DNA of 64,000 nucleotides from assembly GCF_000421465.1 (NCBI RefSeq), contig NZ_ATXB01000001.1:1054001-1118000 (forward strand). The letters are read 5' to 3'. This DNA is from Methylohalobius crimeensis 10Ki (GTDB lineage Bacteria > Pseudomonadota > Gammaproteobacteria > Methylococcales > Methylothermaceae). The notes beneath the pieces are model-generated. The model ran no database searches and was not told where the DNA came from. It saw nothing but the letters and a program-made list of their open reading frames with translations. Within the stretch, counting starts at the first letter, position 1; the number at the start of each line of letters is the position of its first letter. Shown here piece after piece: positions 35,156 through 44,589 of the stretch. The position numbers and the translations under genes were made by a program.

Positions 35156-36925
35156 TCATAACGGCCACAGCCAAAGGATGGCCAGGACGCTCGCGATTCC
35201 CACCAGGATGTTCATGGGCAGACCGAATTTGAGGAAATCGGTAAATCGATAACCTCCGGGTCCATAGACCATGAGGTTGGTTTGGTAGCCCAAAGGGGTG
35301 GCGAAGCTGGCGGAAGCCGAAATCATCAGGGCCAGCAAAAACGGTTTGGGATCAACCCCCAATTGGACGGCCAATGCCATCACGATGGGGAATAAAATAA
35401 CCGCCACGGCGTTGTTGGTGATAATTTCGGTCAAGATCGAGCCGCTGGCGTAAGTAAAGGCCAGGGTCAACCATGGCGTGCCGTCGGCCAAGCGGAGGAA
35501 TTGATCGGCGAGGTACGCAGCGGCGCCGGTGACTTCCAGTCCCCTGCCGATCCCGAAAGAGGCGGCGATGCAGAGCAGAACCTGCCCGTCCAGGCTCTTG
35601 CGGGCGCTGCTCAGAGAGCAGCAGCCGGTGGCCAGCATCAACCCGGCCCCCAGGAGGGTCGCCTTGAACATGCTTAATAGGCCGGTGCCGCCGCATACGA
35701 TCACCGCGCCCAAAATCAGCCATGCGAGCCAGGCGCGATCGTGGCGGACGGGGAGATACTCGGAGACGGGGCTGATCAGCAGGAAATCTCCGGAGTTGCG
35801 ATGGCGTTCCAAAAAAGGAGGGCGTACGTCCAGGAGCAGGGCGTCGCCGGCCTGGAGGCGGATGTCCCCGATCTTGCCTTGAATCCGATGCCCCGCGCGG
35901 GCGGCGGCAATCACCGAGCCGCCGTAGGTCATCCGGAATCTGCCTTCTCGGATGGTTTTGCCCACCAAGGCGCAGCGCGGCGAAACCACCGCCTCCACCA
36001 ACACCCTCTCCCGGTGTTTGCGGTCCTGGAGGGTAAAGGTCTGGTCGGCGCAAGGGCGAAGTCCCCGGAAGCGCTGTAATTCCACCACTGCGTCCACGAC
36101 GCCGGCGAACACCAGCCGGTCGCCGCCTTGCAGGCGCTCGTAAGGTCCCACCGCGGCGAGAATTTCCCCGTCCCGGACGATTTCCACCAGATAGAGACCG
36201 GGCAAATGACGGAGGCCCGCCTGTTCCACCGATTTGCCGACGAGGGAGCCGTTCTCCTCCACCGTCATTTCCACCGTGTATTCTTTGGGATTGTCGAATA
36301 CATCGTGAACCGGTACTCGGGCGGGCAGTCGGCGGGGAGCAAGCCAAATCAGATACAAGCTGCCTACCGTCAAAGCCACCAGGCCCACGCCGGTTAGATC
36401 GAACAAGGAAAACCCCGGGTTTCCCCGGCTCAGCAACAAACCATTGACGGCGAGATTGGTGCTGGTGCCGATCAGGGTCAAAGTGCCGCCCAGGATCGCG
36501 CTATAACTTAATGGAATGAGTAGCTTGGAAGGAGAGATGCGAAGGCGTTTGGACCAATCCATGACGGCCGGGACGAGGGCCGCCACCACGGGCGTGTTGT
36601 TGAGAAACGCGCTTACCCCCGCCACCGGGAATAACATTCGCACGATGGCCCCGCGTTCGGTGCGGGGGCGTCCCAGTACATGATGGATGAGAAAATCGAT
36701 CGCGCCTGTTTCCCGCAAGCCTGCGGCCAAGACGTACATAAGGGCGACTGTGATCATCCCTTCGTTGGCCAGTCCCGCCAAGGCTTGCTCCGGGGTTAAG
36801 ATGCCCCCCAACAAAAGCACCCCGACACCTCCTACCAAAATCAGTTCGGGGGCGATGCGGGTGAAAACAAAGCCGGCGAAGCAAGCGGCGGCCACACCAA
36901 CGGCAATCCAGGCTTGAGGAGACAT
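35156..36925 (-). CDS. SLC13/DASS-type permease with two TrkA-C domains
   Basis: A 589-residue polytopic transporter of the divalent anion/Na+ symporter superfamily. Two membrane halves (about 1-190 and 395-589) flank a cytoplasmic insert with two RCK/TrkA-C domains (KEYTVEMTVEENGSLVGKSV near residue 210 and RCALVGKTIREGRFRMTYGG near 315). Conserved signatures include FLNNTPVVAALVPAV and GTSTNLAVNG. Such proteins move sulfate or dicarboxylates; the substrate cannot be told. The frame starts from a TTG at 36955, with ATGs at 36940 and 36925; the last is chosen, with GGATGGAA upstream. It is monocistronic. Confidence 0.84.
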   Translation of the reverse strand: MSPQAWIAVGVAAACFAGFVFTRIAPELILVGGVGVLLLGGILTPEQALAGLANEGMITVALMYVLAAGLRETGAIDFLIHHVLGRPRTERGAIVRMLFPVAGVSAFLNNTPVVAALVPAVMDWSKRLRISPSKLLIPLSYSAILGGTLTLIGTSTNLAVNGLLLSRGNPGFSLFDLTGVGLVALTVGSLYLIWLAPRRLPARVPVHDVFDNPKEYTVEMTVEENGSLVGKSVEQAGLRHLPGLYLVEIVRDGEILAAVGPYERLQGGDRLVFAGVVDAVVELQRFRGLRPCADQTFTLQDRKHRERVLVEAVVSPRCALVGKTIREGRFRMTYGGSVIAAARAGHRIQGKIGDIRLQAGDALLLDVRPPFLERHRNSGDFLLISPVSEYLPVRHDRAWLAWLILGAVIVCGGTGLLSMFKATLLGAGLMLATGCCSLSSARKSLDGQVLLCIAASFGIGRGLEVTGAAAYLADQFLRLADGTPWLTLAFTYASGSILTEIITNNAVAVILFPIVMALAVQLGVDPKPFLLALMISASASFATPLGYQTNLMVYGPGGYRFTDFLKFGLPMNILVGIASVLAILWLWPL

Positions 36926-37098
36926 GATGCTTGGTTCCATCCGAGAAAAAGCCAATCTGAACGAAGAAGATTGTAAAAGTCGTTAGAAATAATTTAAAAG
37001 AATTTAAAATATGTTTTATATTCCATAAATGAATAACAAGTTCGAAAGGCAGAGGTGACGGCCTTAATCGGGCGGGAGGATTTGCGAGACGGGATCGG

Positions 37099-37536
37099 TC
37101 ATGTGGACTCTATTCGGTGCACATGCAATTCGGCGCCTTGCTGTTGATAGGCACGGTATTTTTGCCGGCCCGCCGTCCGGGTGGCAGCGTCCTGGGTGAG
37201 GATTTCGGCAATCCGCTCGAAGCGATGCCAATCGGTGGGGGGGTCCGGATTCAGGTTGATCAGCAATTGGTGAAAGACTTCCGGTGGCTCGTCGGCGCCG
37301 ATTGCCGCCGGTACCAGCGGATCGCTGACCCGATTTTCGGCCAACGTGTGAGGGACGAAGCTGCCTTGGCGGAAGGTCCAAAGCAGATCGTCCAGTACCC
37401 GGGACTCCTCGGAGTCGGCGGTACGCAGAAAAACGTTGTGTTCCATCCGGTAGGCTTTTTCCGTCAGTCGGCAGGCGAACAGATGCCGGGCTCGGGAATC
37501 CCGGCCCGGCAATAAATAGAAATCGACCCGCGTCAT
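37099..37536 (-). CDS. holC: DNA polymerase III chi subunit HolC
   Basis: A 145-residue subunit that links the clamp loader to single-strand binding protein. Sequence follows HolC ([23 protein letters not shown], shortened here to the first part; then [16 protein letters not shown] and [15 protein letters not shown]). Gene order pepA-holC is conserved in gammaproteobacteria. The ATG overlaps the pepA stop as ATGA. The 173 bases between this gene and the permease, plus its own 3' side, show no clear terminator. Confidence 0.9.
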   Translation of the reverse strand: MTRVDFYLLPGRDSRARHLFACRLTEKAYRMEHNVFLRTADSEESRVLDDLLWTFRQGSFVPHTLAENRVSDPLVPAAIGADEPPEVFHQLLINLNPDPPTDWHRFERIAEILTQDAATRTAGRQKYRAYQQQGAELHVHRIEST

Positions 37537-39023
37537 TCCGGCCGTTGGTCGAGCAAAAACTGACTCAAAAGCGGGACGGGACGGCCGGTGGCGCCTTTAT
37601 TTTGCCCCGTGTTCCAGGCGGTGCCGGCGATATCCAGGTGGGCCCAGGTGAATTTTTCGGTGAATCGGGACAGGAAGCAAGCGGCGGTAATGGTCCCCCC
37701 CTCACGGCCGCCGATGTTGGGCAGGTCTGCGAAGTTGGATTTGAGTTGTTCCTGAAACTCGTCCCACAACGGCAGTTGCCAGGCCCGGTCGAGAGCGGCT
37801 TCGCCGGCCTTGATCAAGGTGTGGGCCAAATCCTCCTCGTTGGCGAGCAAGCCGGTGGCGTGTCTGCCCAGGGCTACCAGGCAAGCGCCGGTCAAGGTGG
37901 CGATATCGATGACCCGTTTCGGTTCGAAGCGCTCCGTGTAGGTGAGCGCGTCGCACAGAATTAGCCGGCCTTCGGCGTCGGTATTGAGGATTTCGACGGT
38001 CTTTCCGGCCATGGTCTTGACGATGTCGCCGGGTTTGATGGCATTGCCGTCGGGCAAATTTTCGGAAGCCGGAATCACTCCCACCACATTCAAGGGTAGA
38101 TCCAGTTCCGCCGTGGTCAACAAGGTTCCCAGCACGCTGGCGCCGCCGCACATGTCGTATTTCATTTCATCCATGCTTTCGGACGGTTTCAAGGAGATAC
38201 CGCCGGCGTCAAAGGTCAGTCCCTTGCCCACCAAGGCGGTGGGTCGATCTTTGGCTTTGCCCCCTTGGTATTCCAGAACGATCAGCTTGGCCGGTTGGCG
38301 GCTGCCGCGGGAGACGGCCAAGAGCGCGCCCATCCCCAGCTTTTCCATTTCCGCCTCTTCCAGAACGGTCACTTTGAGCTTGCGGTAGCGGTCGGCCAGT
38401 TGTTGGGCCCGGTCGGCCAGGTAGGCGGGTGTGCAGATGTTGCCGGGCAGGTTGGCCAGATCCTTGGTCAGCTTCATTCCGGCGGCAATGGCGTGACCTT
38501 CCCGGGCGCCGCGGACGGCGGTTTCGCTTTCTTCTTTATCTCGGCAATGGAGATCCAAGTGAGCGAGGACCGGCAAAGCGTTGGGCTCGCTTTTGAGTTC
38601 GGTAAATCGGTAGCATCCGTCCGCGAAGGCGAGGGCGATTTGGCGTGCTTTCCAACGAGAATCGCACCCCGGCACCGGGGCTTCCAGCAAAGCGCACAGC
38701 GTCCGTTTGGCGGGGATGCCGGCGATCGTTTGGATGGCGGCGTCCAGCGCTTTGCGGTAAATCTTGTCGGTCAGTGTCTTTTTCTTGCCCAAACCCACAA
38801 GCAAAATCCGGTCTGCCCGACACCCCGGCAACTGATGAAGCAGCAAAGTGTCTCCGGCTTGGCCTTTAAAATTTTCTCGCTTGAGAAGCTTGCTCAAGGT
38901 GCCGTCTGCAGCCTGGTCGATTTTTTCCGCGCTCGAGGTCAGTTTGTATTTTTCGTAGGCACCGAGAATCAAGCAATCGGTGCGTTTTTTTTCGATGGTT
39001 CCGGTATGGGGGCTAAAATCCAT
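37533..39023 (-). CDS. pepA: Leucyl aminopeptidase PepA
   Basis: A 496-residue metallopeptidase (M17) that removes N-terminal amino acids; in E. coli it also binds DNA in XerCD recombination. The M17 signature NTDAEGRL and the metal and catalytic region [18 protein letters not shown] are present, with [10 protein letters not shown] between them. The N-terminal domain is the usual macro-like fold. Length is standard (about 500). It is translated just before holC. Confidence 0.96.
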   Translation of the reverse strand: MDFSPHTGTIEKKRTDCLILGAYEKYKLTSSAEKIDQAADGTLSKLLKRENFKGQAGDTLLLHQLPGCRADRILLVGLGKKKTLTDKIYRKALDAAIQTIAGIPAKRTLCALLEAPVPGCDSRWKARQIALAFADGCYRFTELKSEPNALPVLAHLDLHCRDKEESETAVRGAREGHAIAAGMKLTKDLANLPGNICTPAYLADRAQQLADRYRKLKVTVLEEAEMEKLGMGALLAVSRGSRQPAKLIVLEYQGGKAKDRPTALVGKGLTFDAGGISLKPSESMDEMKYDMCGGASVLGTLLTTAELDLPLNVVGVIPASENLPDGNAIKPGDIVKTMAGKTVEILNTDAEGRLILCDALTYTERFEPKRVIDIATLTGACLVALGRHATGLLANEEDLAHTLIKAGEAALDRAWQLPLWDEFQEQLKSNFADLPNIGGREGGTITAACFLSRFTEKFTWAHLDIAGTAWNTGQNKGATGRPVPLLSQFLLDQRPE

Positions 39024-39067
39024 AAGAAATGTCTACTCCGTCGATTTTCGGGACCGCTTGGCGATTA

Positions 39068-39316
39068 TCACGATTTTTCAGCGGTTTGGGGCGCGGCGGA
39101 ATCGGCCTCTCCCTCCTTTTTCTCCGTGGCGGCGAAACGGGCTCCGAAAAGCATGGCGATATAAATCTCTACCGCCAAGATGAGCATATAGAGGATGCCG
39201 GGAAGGCGGGCGAAGCTTAAGGTGAAAAACAACACCACAAAAATGGAGGTGAGAGCGGGGTGGGCCAGAAACTCGTCGTATCTGATCCGAATCTTAAAAT
39301 CTTCGATGTTTAGCAT
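39068..39316 (-). CDS. Small membrane protein of unknown function
   Basis: An 82-residue protein I cannot assign. It has two closely spaced hydrophobic segments (about residues 21-40, ALTSIFVVLFFTLSFARLPG, and 42-60, LYMLILAVEIYIAMLFGAR) and a charged C-terminal tail. The N-terminal IEDFKIRIRYDEFL and central FARLPGILYMLILAVEIY look conserved rather than random. The ATG at 39316 has GAGAGGAAG nearby. It sits between pepA and a divergent small gene and may be an envelope accessory protein. Confidence 0.6.
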   Translation of the reverse strand: MLNIEDFKIRIRYDEFLAHPALTSIFVVLFFTLSFARLPGILYMLILAVEIYIAMLFGARFAATEKKEGEADSAAPQTAEKS

Positions 39317-39509
39317 GGATGACTTCCTCTCGCTAGGTAAACGGTTCGTTGGTTGACCCGGTTGATACAAAATCCAACTGAAATTTACTTGGCATCTAAC
39401 CAATAACTATTATAAGGGATGCGACGGTCGTCGACGACCGATGTTTTGCGAGTGTAGGGTTTTCCGCCATGTGATAGGATTTGCTCCTTCGATGAGTTTG
39501 GAGTATCGC

Positions 39510-39779
39510 ATGAAGCCCGAGGAAAGTAAGCAGAAACTTGAAGAAGGTCTGTCGCGGCTGCGTTCGGAATTGGAAAACGCCGATGGCGCGACCCGGAAGC
39601 GGCTGGAACCCCTGGTTGAACGGATGGAGCGGCAGTTGGCCGCAAGTGAGGGAGAAGCGCCTCCTCACGGCTTGCTTCAGGAAATGGAAGACGAAATCAT
39701 GCATTTTGAAGTGGAGTACCCCCGTTTGACCGCGATCATAAACGACATCATGGTCGCGTTGAGCAACATGGGAATCTGA
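39510..39779 (+). CDS. DUF4404 family small helical protein
   Basis: An 89-residue, strongly charged, helical protein resembling the DUF4404 family (SRLRSELENADGATRKRLEPLV, here given as the first half; then FEVEYPRLTAIINDI). GGAG lies 6 bases before the ATG at 39510, which decides the start over an in-frame ATG at 39492. Function unknown. The 3' end is followed by pcnB after 31 bases. Confidence 0.6.
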   Translation: MKPEESKQKLEEGLSRLRSELENADGATRKRLEPLVERMERQLAASEGEAPPHGLLQEMEDEIMHFEVEYPRLTAIINDIMVALSNMGI

Positions 39780-39810
39780 TTTGATTGGCCTAACCTCGCG
39801 TTTTTGAATC

Positions 39811-41166
39811 TTGCCTTTTTTGAATTTCGTCAAAAAAATTCTGAAACCGGGTGTGTCGTCGTTGAAACCGGCTCAACCCAGGGTTTACGCACGCCCGGAG
39901 CATACCATCTCCCGCGCCCAGATCAGCCCCAACGCGCTCAAGGTGCTGTACCGCTTGAAGAAAGCGGGATTTCGCGCGTGCCTGGTGGGCGGTTGCGTGC
40001 GCGATTTGCTTTTGGGGCGCGAACCCAAGGATTTCGACGTGGCCACGGACGCCCATCCCGAGCAAGTGCGGGAACTGTTTCGCAATTGCCGCTTGGTGGG
40101 GCGACGGTTTCGCTTGGCGCATATCCGTTTCGGGCGGGAAATCATCGAAGTGGCCACTTTTCGTGGCGTAGCGGCTCTGGGGCGGGAAGGCGATTGGGCC
40201 CAGGAGGAAACCGGCCGTCTATTACGCGATAACGTATTCGGGACGATCGAGGAAGACGCATGGCGGCGCGATTTTACCGTCAACGCCTTGTATTACGACA
40301 TCGCCGATTTTTCGGTCATCGATTACGTCGGCGGGATGGAGGATTTGCGTCAAGGCGTTTTGCGCTTGATCGGTGACCCCGAGCGGCGTTACCGGGAGGA
40401 CCCCGTGAGAATGCTGCGCGCGGTTCGCTTCATGACCAAGCTCGGTTTCACGCTGGATGCCGCCTGTGAGCGGCCTTTATCGCGGTTGACGCCTTTGTTG
40501 GCCGATATTCCTCCCGCACGCCTCTACGAGGAAGTACTGAAATTATTTTTGTCCGGTTGCGCGGTGCAGACTTTTGAACGATTGCGCCAATACGGGCTGT
40601 TCGCCTATCTTTTTCCCGCCACCGACGAAGCGCTGGCGCAAGAACACCATGGCTTTCCGCTGACTTTTCTGGTTCGGGTGCTGGACAACACCGACCGCCG
40701 CCTCAATGAAGGCAAGGCGGTGACCCCCTATTTTCTCTACGCCGCGCTGCTTTGGGAACCGGTTCGTTTGGAAGCCCAGCGACGTCAGGAGGTCGGTTCG
40801 GCCCCGGTGGTGGCGATGCAGGAAGCGGCCAGCGAAATATTGAGCGTACAGATCCGACACGTGGCTATTCCTCGGCGAATATCCCTCCCCATGCGCGAAG
40901 TCTGGACCTTGCAGCCCCGGTTCGAACGCCGCCAGGGGGGGCGCCCCTTCCGCTTGTTGAGTCACCCCCGTTTCCGGGCGGCCTACGATTTTCTCTTGTT
41001 ACGCAGCGAAGCGGGAGAAGCGGAACCGGCGTTGGCCGATTGGTGGACGCGATTCCAGCAGGCGGATGAAAACGAGCGCAGGAAAATGCTGGAAAAGCCC
41101 CGGCGCAAGCGCCGTCGACGCCCCAGGCAGCGTAAGGGGGCCAAGCAAACTTCGGTGTCGACATGA
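39811..41166 (+). CDS. pcnB: Poly(A) polymerase I PcnB
   Basis: A 451-residue nucleotidyltransferase that adds 3' poly(A) tails to RNA and marks it for decay. The core is clear: the NTP site LVGGCVRDLLLGREPKDFDV, the CRLVGRRFRLAHI segment, DAWRRDFTVNALYYD and ERRYREDPVRMLRAVRF. The C-terminus is Arg/Lys-rich (RRKRRRRPRQRKG). The frame contains no ATG before the conserved domain and opens at a TGA (39805-39807); TTG at 39811 or 39820, or a GTG at 39853, must serve. E. coli pcnB also uses a weak non-ATG start, so low translation may be conserved. It overlaps folK by 4 bases. Confidence 0.93.
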   Translation: MPFLNFVKKILKPGVSSLKPAQPRVYARPEHTISRAQISPNALKVLYRLKKAGFRACLVGGCVRDLLLGREPKDFDVATDAHPEQVRELFRNCRLVGRRFRLAHIRFGREIIEVATFRGVAALGREGDWAQEETGRLLRDNVFGTIEEDAWRRDFTVNALYYDIADFSVIDYVGGMEDLRQGVLRLIGDPERRYREDPVRMLRAVRFMTKLGFTLDAACERPLSRLTPLLADIPPARLYEEVLKLFLSGCAVQTFERLRQYGLFAYLFPATDEALAQEHHGFPLTFLVRVLDNTDRRLNEGKAVTPYFLYAALLWEPVRLEAQRRQEVGSAPVVAMQEAASEILSVQIRHVAIPRRISLPMREVWTLQPRFERRQGGRPFRLLSHPRFRAAYDFLLLRSEAGEAEPALADWWTRFQQADENERRKMLEKPRRKRRRRPRQRKGAKQTSVST

Positions 41167-41672
41167 CGAAAGCCGGCGGATTGGTCTATATCGGGATGGG
41201 TAGTAACCTGGACCATCCCGTCGCCCAAGTCAAGCAAGCCCGGCGAGAGGTCGCGGCGCTGGATGGCGTTCGGGAAGAGGAGTTTTCCAGCTTGTACCGG
41301 AGTTTTCCCATGGGGCCGCCGGATCAGCCCGCCTACATCAATGCGGTCATGGCGGTCGATACCGAACGCCCACCCCATGACTTGTTAACCGCCTTGCAAA
41401 ACATCGAATTGGCCCACGGTCGGCTACGAACGGGAGAACGTTGGGGGCCGCGGACCTTGGATCTCGATTTATTGCTGTACGGACGTTGCTGCATGCGCAG
41501 CGAAACCTTGACCCTTCCCCATTACGGTTTGCCGGATCGCCCTTTCGTGCTCTATCCCTTGGCGGAGATTGCCCCTCTCGATCTGTTGATCCCCGGGCGT
41601 GGCACCTTGGGGGAATTGTTGCGACGCTGTCCCCGGGATGGCTTGGAGTGCTTGGAGGTGGACGATGACTGA
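41163..41672 (+). CDS. folK: HPPK, 2-amino-4-hydroxy-6-hydroxymethyldihydropteridine diphosphokinase
   Basis: The enzyme that pyrophosphorylates 6-hydroxymethyl-dihydropterin in folate synthesis. The HPPK signature [15 protein letters not shown] is present, with [12 protein letters not shown] at the N-terminus. Length 169 is typical. It overlaps pcnB (ATGA) and the start of panB by 8 bases; pcnB-folK-panB-panC is a conserved gammaproteobacterial order. Confidence 0.96.
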   Translation: MTKAGGLVYIGMGSNLDHPVAQVKQARREVAALDGVREEEFSSLYRSFPMGPPDQPAYINAVMAVDTERPPHDLLTALQNIELAHGRLRTGERWGPRTLDLDLLLYGRCCMRSETLTLPHYGLPDRPFVLYPLAEIAPLDLLIPGRGTLGELLRRCPRDGLECLEVDDD

Positions 41673-42465
41673 TGTGCTATCGGTGCCGGAATTGCGCGCC
41701 TTTAAAGAGCGCGGCGAAAAAATCGCTTCTTTGACCGCCTACGATGCCACCTTTGCCCGGGTGTTGGAAGCGGCCGGCGTGGAAGTCTTGCTGGTGGGGG
41801 ATTCCCTGGGTGTCGTGGTCCAGGGACATCTCACCACGGTGCCGGTTGGCTTGGAGGATATGGTCTATCACACTCGCTGTGTCAGCCGGGTCGTCAGGCG
41901 GCCGTTGGTGGTCGCGGATCTGCCTTTCGCTTCCTACGCCGAGCCGATGCAGGCGCTTCGTAGCGCCGCCCGCCTGCTGCAAGAAGGCGGAGCGCAGATG
42001 GTGAAACTGGAAGGCGGGCGTCAGCGAATGGAAGTGATGCGGTTGTTGGTAAGGGAAGGCATTCCCGTCTGCGGACATTTGGGGCTGTTGCCGCAATCCA
42101 TTCATCGCCTGGGGCGGTACCGGGTGCAAGGGCGCGAAGCTCAGTCCGCACAGCATTTGATCGAAGACGCGTGCCTATTGGAGGAGGCCGGTGCCGAATT
42201 GTTGGTATTGGAGTGTGTGCCCGCTACCTTGGCCGAGACGGTGACCGCCGAAGTGACGATTCCTACCATCGGTATCGGGGCGGGTTCCGGCTGCGACGGT
42301 CAGGTGCTGGTGCTTCACGACATGCTGGGAATGACGCCCGATAAGCCGCCTCGCTTCGTGCAGGATTTTCTCCCCGGGGCGGGCAGCATTGAAGCAGCCG
42401 TGACCGCCTACGTGACGGCGGTCAAGGCCGGTCGCTTTCCGGGCCCGCAACACGTTTATCGCTAG
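41665..42465 (+). CDS. panB: Ketopantoate hydroxymethyltransferase PanB
   Basis: Transfers a hydroxymethyl group from methylenetetrahydrofolate to 2-oxoisovalerate, the first committed step to pantothenate. Motifs: MTAYDATFA-type N-terminus ([17 protein letters not shown]), [21 protein letters not shown], and the catalytic-region [17 protein letters not shown]. Length 266 is standard. The ATG at 41665 overlaps the folK stop; the frame upstream is inside folK. A hairpin with a T run follows, separating it from panC. Confidence 0.96.
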   Translation: MTDVLSVPELRAFKERGEKIASLTAYDATFARVLEAAGVEVLLVGDSLGVVVQGHLTTVPVGLEDMVYHTRCVSRVVRRPLVVADLPFASYAEPMQALRSAARLLQEGGAQMVKLEGGRQRMEVMRLLVREGIPVCGHLGLLPQSIHRLGRYRVQGREAQSAQHLIEDACLLEEAGAELLVLECVPATLAETVTAEVTIPTIGIGAGSGCDGQVLVLHDMLGMTPDKPPRFVQDFLPGAGSIEAAVTAYVTAVKAGRFPGPQHVYR

Positions 42466-42474
42466 GAGGCGGCG

Positions 42475-42505
42475 TCCAGGATCGGCCCTCACCTGGATTG
42501 TTTTT
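42475..42505 (+). terminator. Candidate terminator after panB
   Basis: Arms TCCAGG (42475-42480) and CCTGGA (42492-42497) with an 11-base loop, followed by TTGTTTTT. The stem is short, so partial termination is more likely than complete. Confidence 0.45.
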
Positions 42506-42569
42506 CCCATGGGCGGTTTAGCTTCGTATTTATTGAGTCGTTCCTACCCCATCCCCGGATACTTTGAAG

Positions 42570-43415
42570 ATGCAGATTGTTCACTCGATAGCGCATTTGC
42601 GAGGCCGCCTCACCGATTTACGTGAGGGGGGCGCTGCGATCGCCTTGGTCCCGACTATGGGAAACTTGCACGCCGGTCACTTACGGTTGGTGGAAGCGGC
42701 TCGGCAGCGGGCCCGCTCTGTGGTGGCGAGCATTTTCGTGAACCCCCTCCAGTTCGGCCCTGGCGAGGATTTCGAGCGCTATCCCCGGACCCTAAAAGAG
42801 GATGCCGGGAAGCTGGCCGAATCGGGAGTGGACCTGCTGTTCGCGCCGCCGGTGGATGTCATGTACCCTGAACAGCGGAAAAACACGGCGTTCGTGGAGG
42901 TGCCGGGGATTTCCGATGGGTTATGCGGCGCTTTCAGGCCGGGACATTTCCGAGGGGTAGCCACGGTGGTCGCCAAGTTGTTCAATTTGGTTCAGCCGGA
43001 TCTGGCGGTGTTCGGAGAAAAGGATTACCAGCAGCTGTTGGTGATCCGAAAGATGGTGGCGGATCTGAATTTCCCGGTGGAAATCTTGGGCGTGCCCATC
43101 GTGCGGGAAGTCGATGGCTTGGCGATGAGCTCGCGTAATTGCTATCTTTCCCCCGGCGAGCGCGCCAGGGCGACCCGCTTATACGAGGAATTATGCGCTG
43201 CCCGGCGGGCGATTCTCGAAGGAGAACGGGATTTTTCAGCACTCGCTGAACGGGCCATGAGCCGTTTGAAAGAAGCCGGCTTCGAACCCGATTATTTTGA
43301 AATCCGAAGCGCTTCGGATTTGTCCCCGCCCGTTCCGGATAGGCGGCCGCTGCGTATTTTGGCGGCCGCCCGTTTGGGGCGGACCCGTTTGATCGACAAT
43401 TTGGAGGTGGCATGA
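42570..43415 (+). CDS. panC: Pantothenate synthetase PanC
   Basis: Condenses pantoate and beta-alanine using ATP. The HIGH-like nucleotide site is PTMGNLHAGHL, and the KMSKS-like MSSRNCYLSP is present; FVNPLQFGPGEDF and FGEKDYQQLLVI complete the family pattern. 281 residues from the ATG at 42570. It overlaps mtnB by 4 bases and so begins a panC-mtnBDC operon. Confidence 0.96.
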   Translation: MQIVHSIAHLRGRLTDLREGGAAIALVPTMGNLHAGHLRLVEAARQRARSVVASIFVNPLQFGPGEDFERYPRTLKEDAGKLAESGVDLLFAPPVDVMYPEQRKNTAFVEVPGISDGLCGAFRPGHFRGVATVVAKLFNLVQPDLAVFGEKDYQQLLVIRKMVADLNFPVEILGVPIVREVDGLAMSSRNCYLSPGERARATRLYEELCAARRAILEGERDFSALAERAMSRLKEAGFEPDYFEIRSASDLSPPVPDRRPLRILAAARLGRTRLIDNLEVA

Positions 43416-44032
43416 CCCTGGAACCAGAATTCGAACAGCGTGCCCGGGAGTTGGTGGCCGCCGGGCAAGTGTTGTACGGTCGCGGTTGGGTGCCTGCCAC
43501 CAGCGGCAATTTTTCTTCCCGGCTGTCGGACGGGAGCCTCGCCATCACGGTTTCCGGAAGGCATAAAGGCTGCCTGACCGAAAATGATATTATGCGACTG
43601 GATTCCGAGGGGCGACCGCTGGATGGGCGCAAACCTTCGGCGGAGGCGGCTTTGCACGTGGCCTTGTACCGCCGTTATCCCCACGCCGGGACGATTCTTC
43701 ATCCCCATTCGCCCGGGGCGATTCTCGCTTCCCGCCTGTTCCAGGATGAAATCGTGCTCACCGATCACGAGCTGTTGAAGGCCCTGGAGGGAATCGAGAC
43801 CCATGCCCACCGGTTGGCGGTGCCGATTTTTCCCAACGATCAAAATATCGAGCGACTTGCCCGCCGGGTGGATGCGTACCTTGATCGCTACGGAGATATT
43901 CATGCCTATATCATCGCCGGCCACGGTTTCTATACCTGGGGGCACCGCGTCGAGGCCGCCCTGACGGCTGTGGAGGCCTTGGAATTTATGTTCGATTGTG
44001 AAGTCAGACTATACGGAGTTCAACACCGATGA
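43412..44032 (+). CDS. mtnB: Methylthioribulose-1-phosphate dehydratase MtnB
   Basis: A zinc enzyme of the class II aldolase fold that dehydrates methylthioribulose 1-phosphate in the methionine salvage pathway. The N-terminal GWVPATSGNFSSRL and zinc-ligand segment TILHPHSPGAI are clear, with a C-terminal IIAGHGFYTWG. Length 206 is normal. The overlap with panC and mtnD shows tight coupling. Confidence 0.94.
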   Translation: MTLEPEFEQRARELVAAGQVLYGRGWVPATSGNFSSRLSDGSLAITVSGRHKGCLTENDIMRLDSEGRPLDGRKPSAEAALHVALYRRYPHAGTILHPHSPGAILASRLFQDEIVLTDHELLKALEGIETHAHRLAVPIFPNDQNIERLARRVDAYLDRYGDIHAYIIAGHGFYTWGHRVEAALTAVEALEFMFDCEVRLYGVQHR

Positions 44033-44589
44033 GTATTCTCACCATTCACTCCGAAAGCGGTTTCGAACCGTTCGAATATTATGCCGATCCGATCGAAATC
44101 GCCACCCGTCTGAAGCGGATCGGCGTCCTGTTCGAGCGCTGGCAGGCGGACCGGCCATTGGCCCGGGATGCCGATCAGGACGCTATCCTCAATGCCTATG
44201 CCGATTCCATCGAGCGATTGAAAGAGGAATACGGCTTTGAAGCAGCGGATGTCATCAACGTGACGGCGGATCATCCCGACCGCGAGGCGCTGCGGCAAAA
44301 ATTTCTCTCCGAACACACCCACAGCGATTTCGAAGTGCGCTTTTTCGTCGACGGTCGTGGTTTGTTTTATCTCCACGCCGACGACAAGGTCTATGTGGTG
44401 CTGTGCGAGGCCGGCGACCTGATCAGCGTTCCGGCCGGGACCAAGCACTGGTTCGATCTGGGAGAGCAGCCCAATCTGAAGGTGGTTCGGCTGTTCACCA
44501 CCTCTGAGGGTTGGGTGGCCCGGTATTCCGGCAGCGACATTGCTGAACGGTTTCCCGAGCTGGAGGTGTATTTGGAGCATTTGAAATGA
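44029..44589 (+). CDS. mtnD: Acireductone dioxygenase MtnD
   Basis: A cupin-fold dioxygenase of methionine salvage; with Fe(II) it yields the methionine precursor 2-oxo-4-methylthiobutanoate and formate, with Ni it yields CO and methylthiopropionate. Metal ligands lie in EHTHSDFEVRFFVDG and VPAGTKHWFDLG. Length 186 is typical. It overlaps both neighbours by 4 bases. Confidence 0.95.
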   Translation: MSILTIHSESGFEPFEYYADPIEIATRLKRIGVLFERWQADRPLARDADQDAILNAYADSIERLKEEYGFEAADVINVTADHPDREALRQKFLSEHTHSDFEVRFFVDGRGLFYLHADDKVYVVLCEAGDLISVPAGTKHWFDLGEQPNLKVVRLFTTSEGWVARYSGSDIAERFPELEVYLEHLK

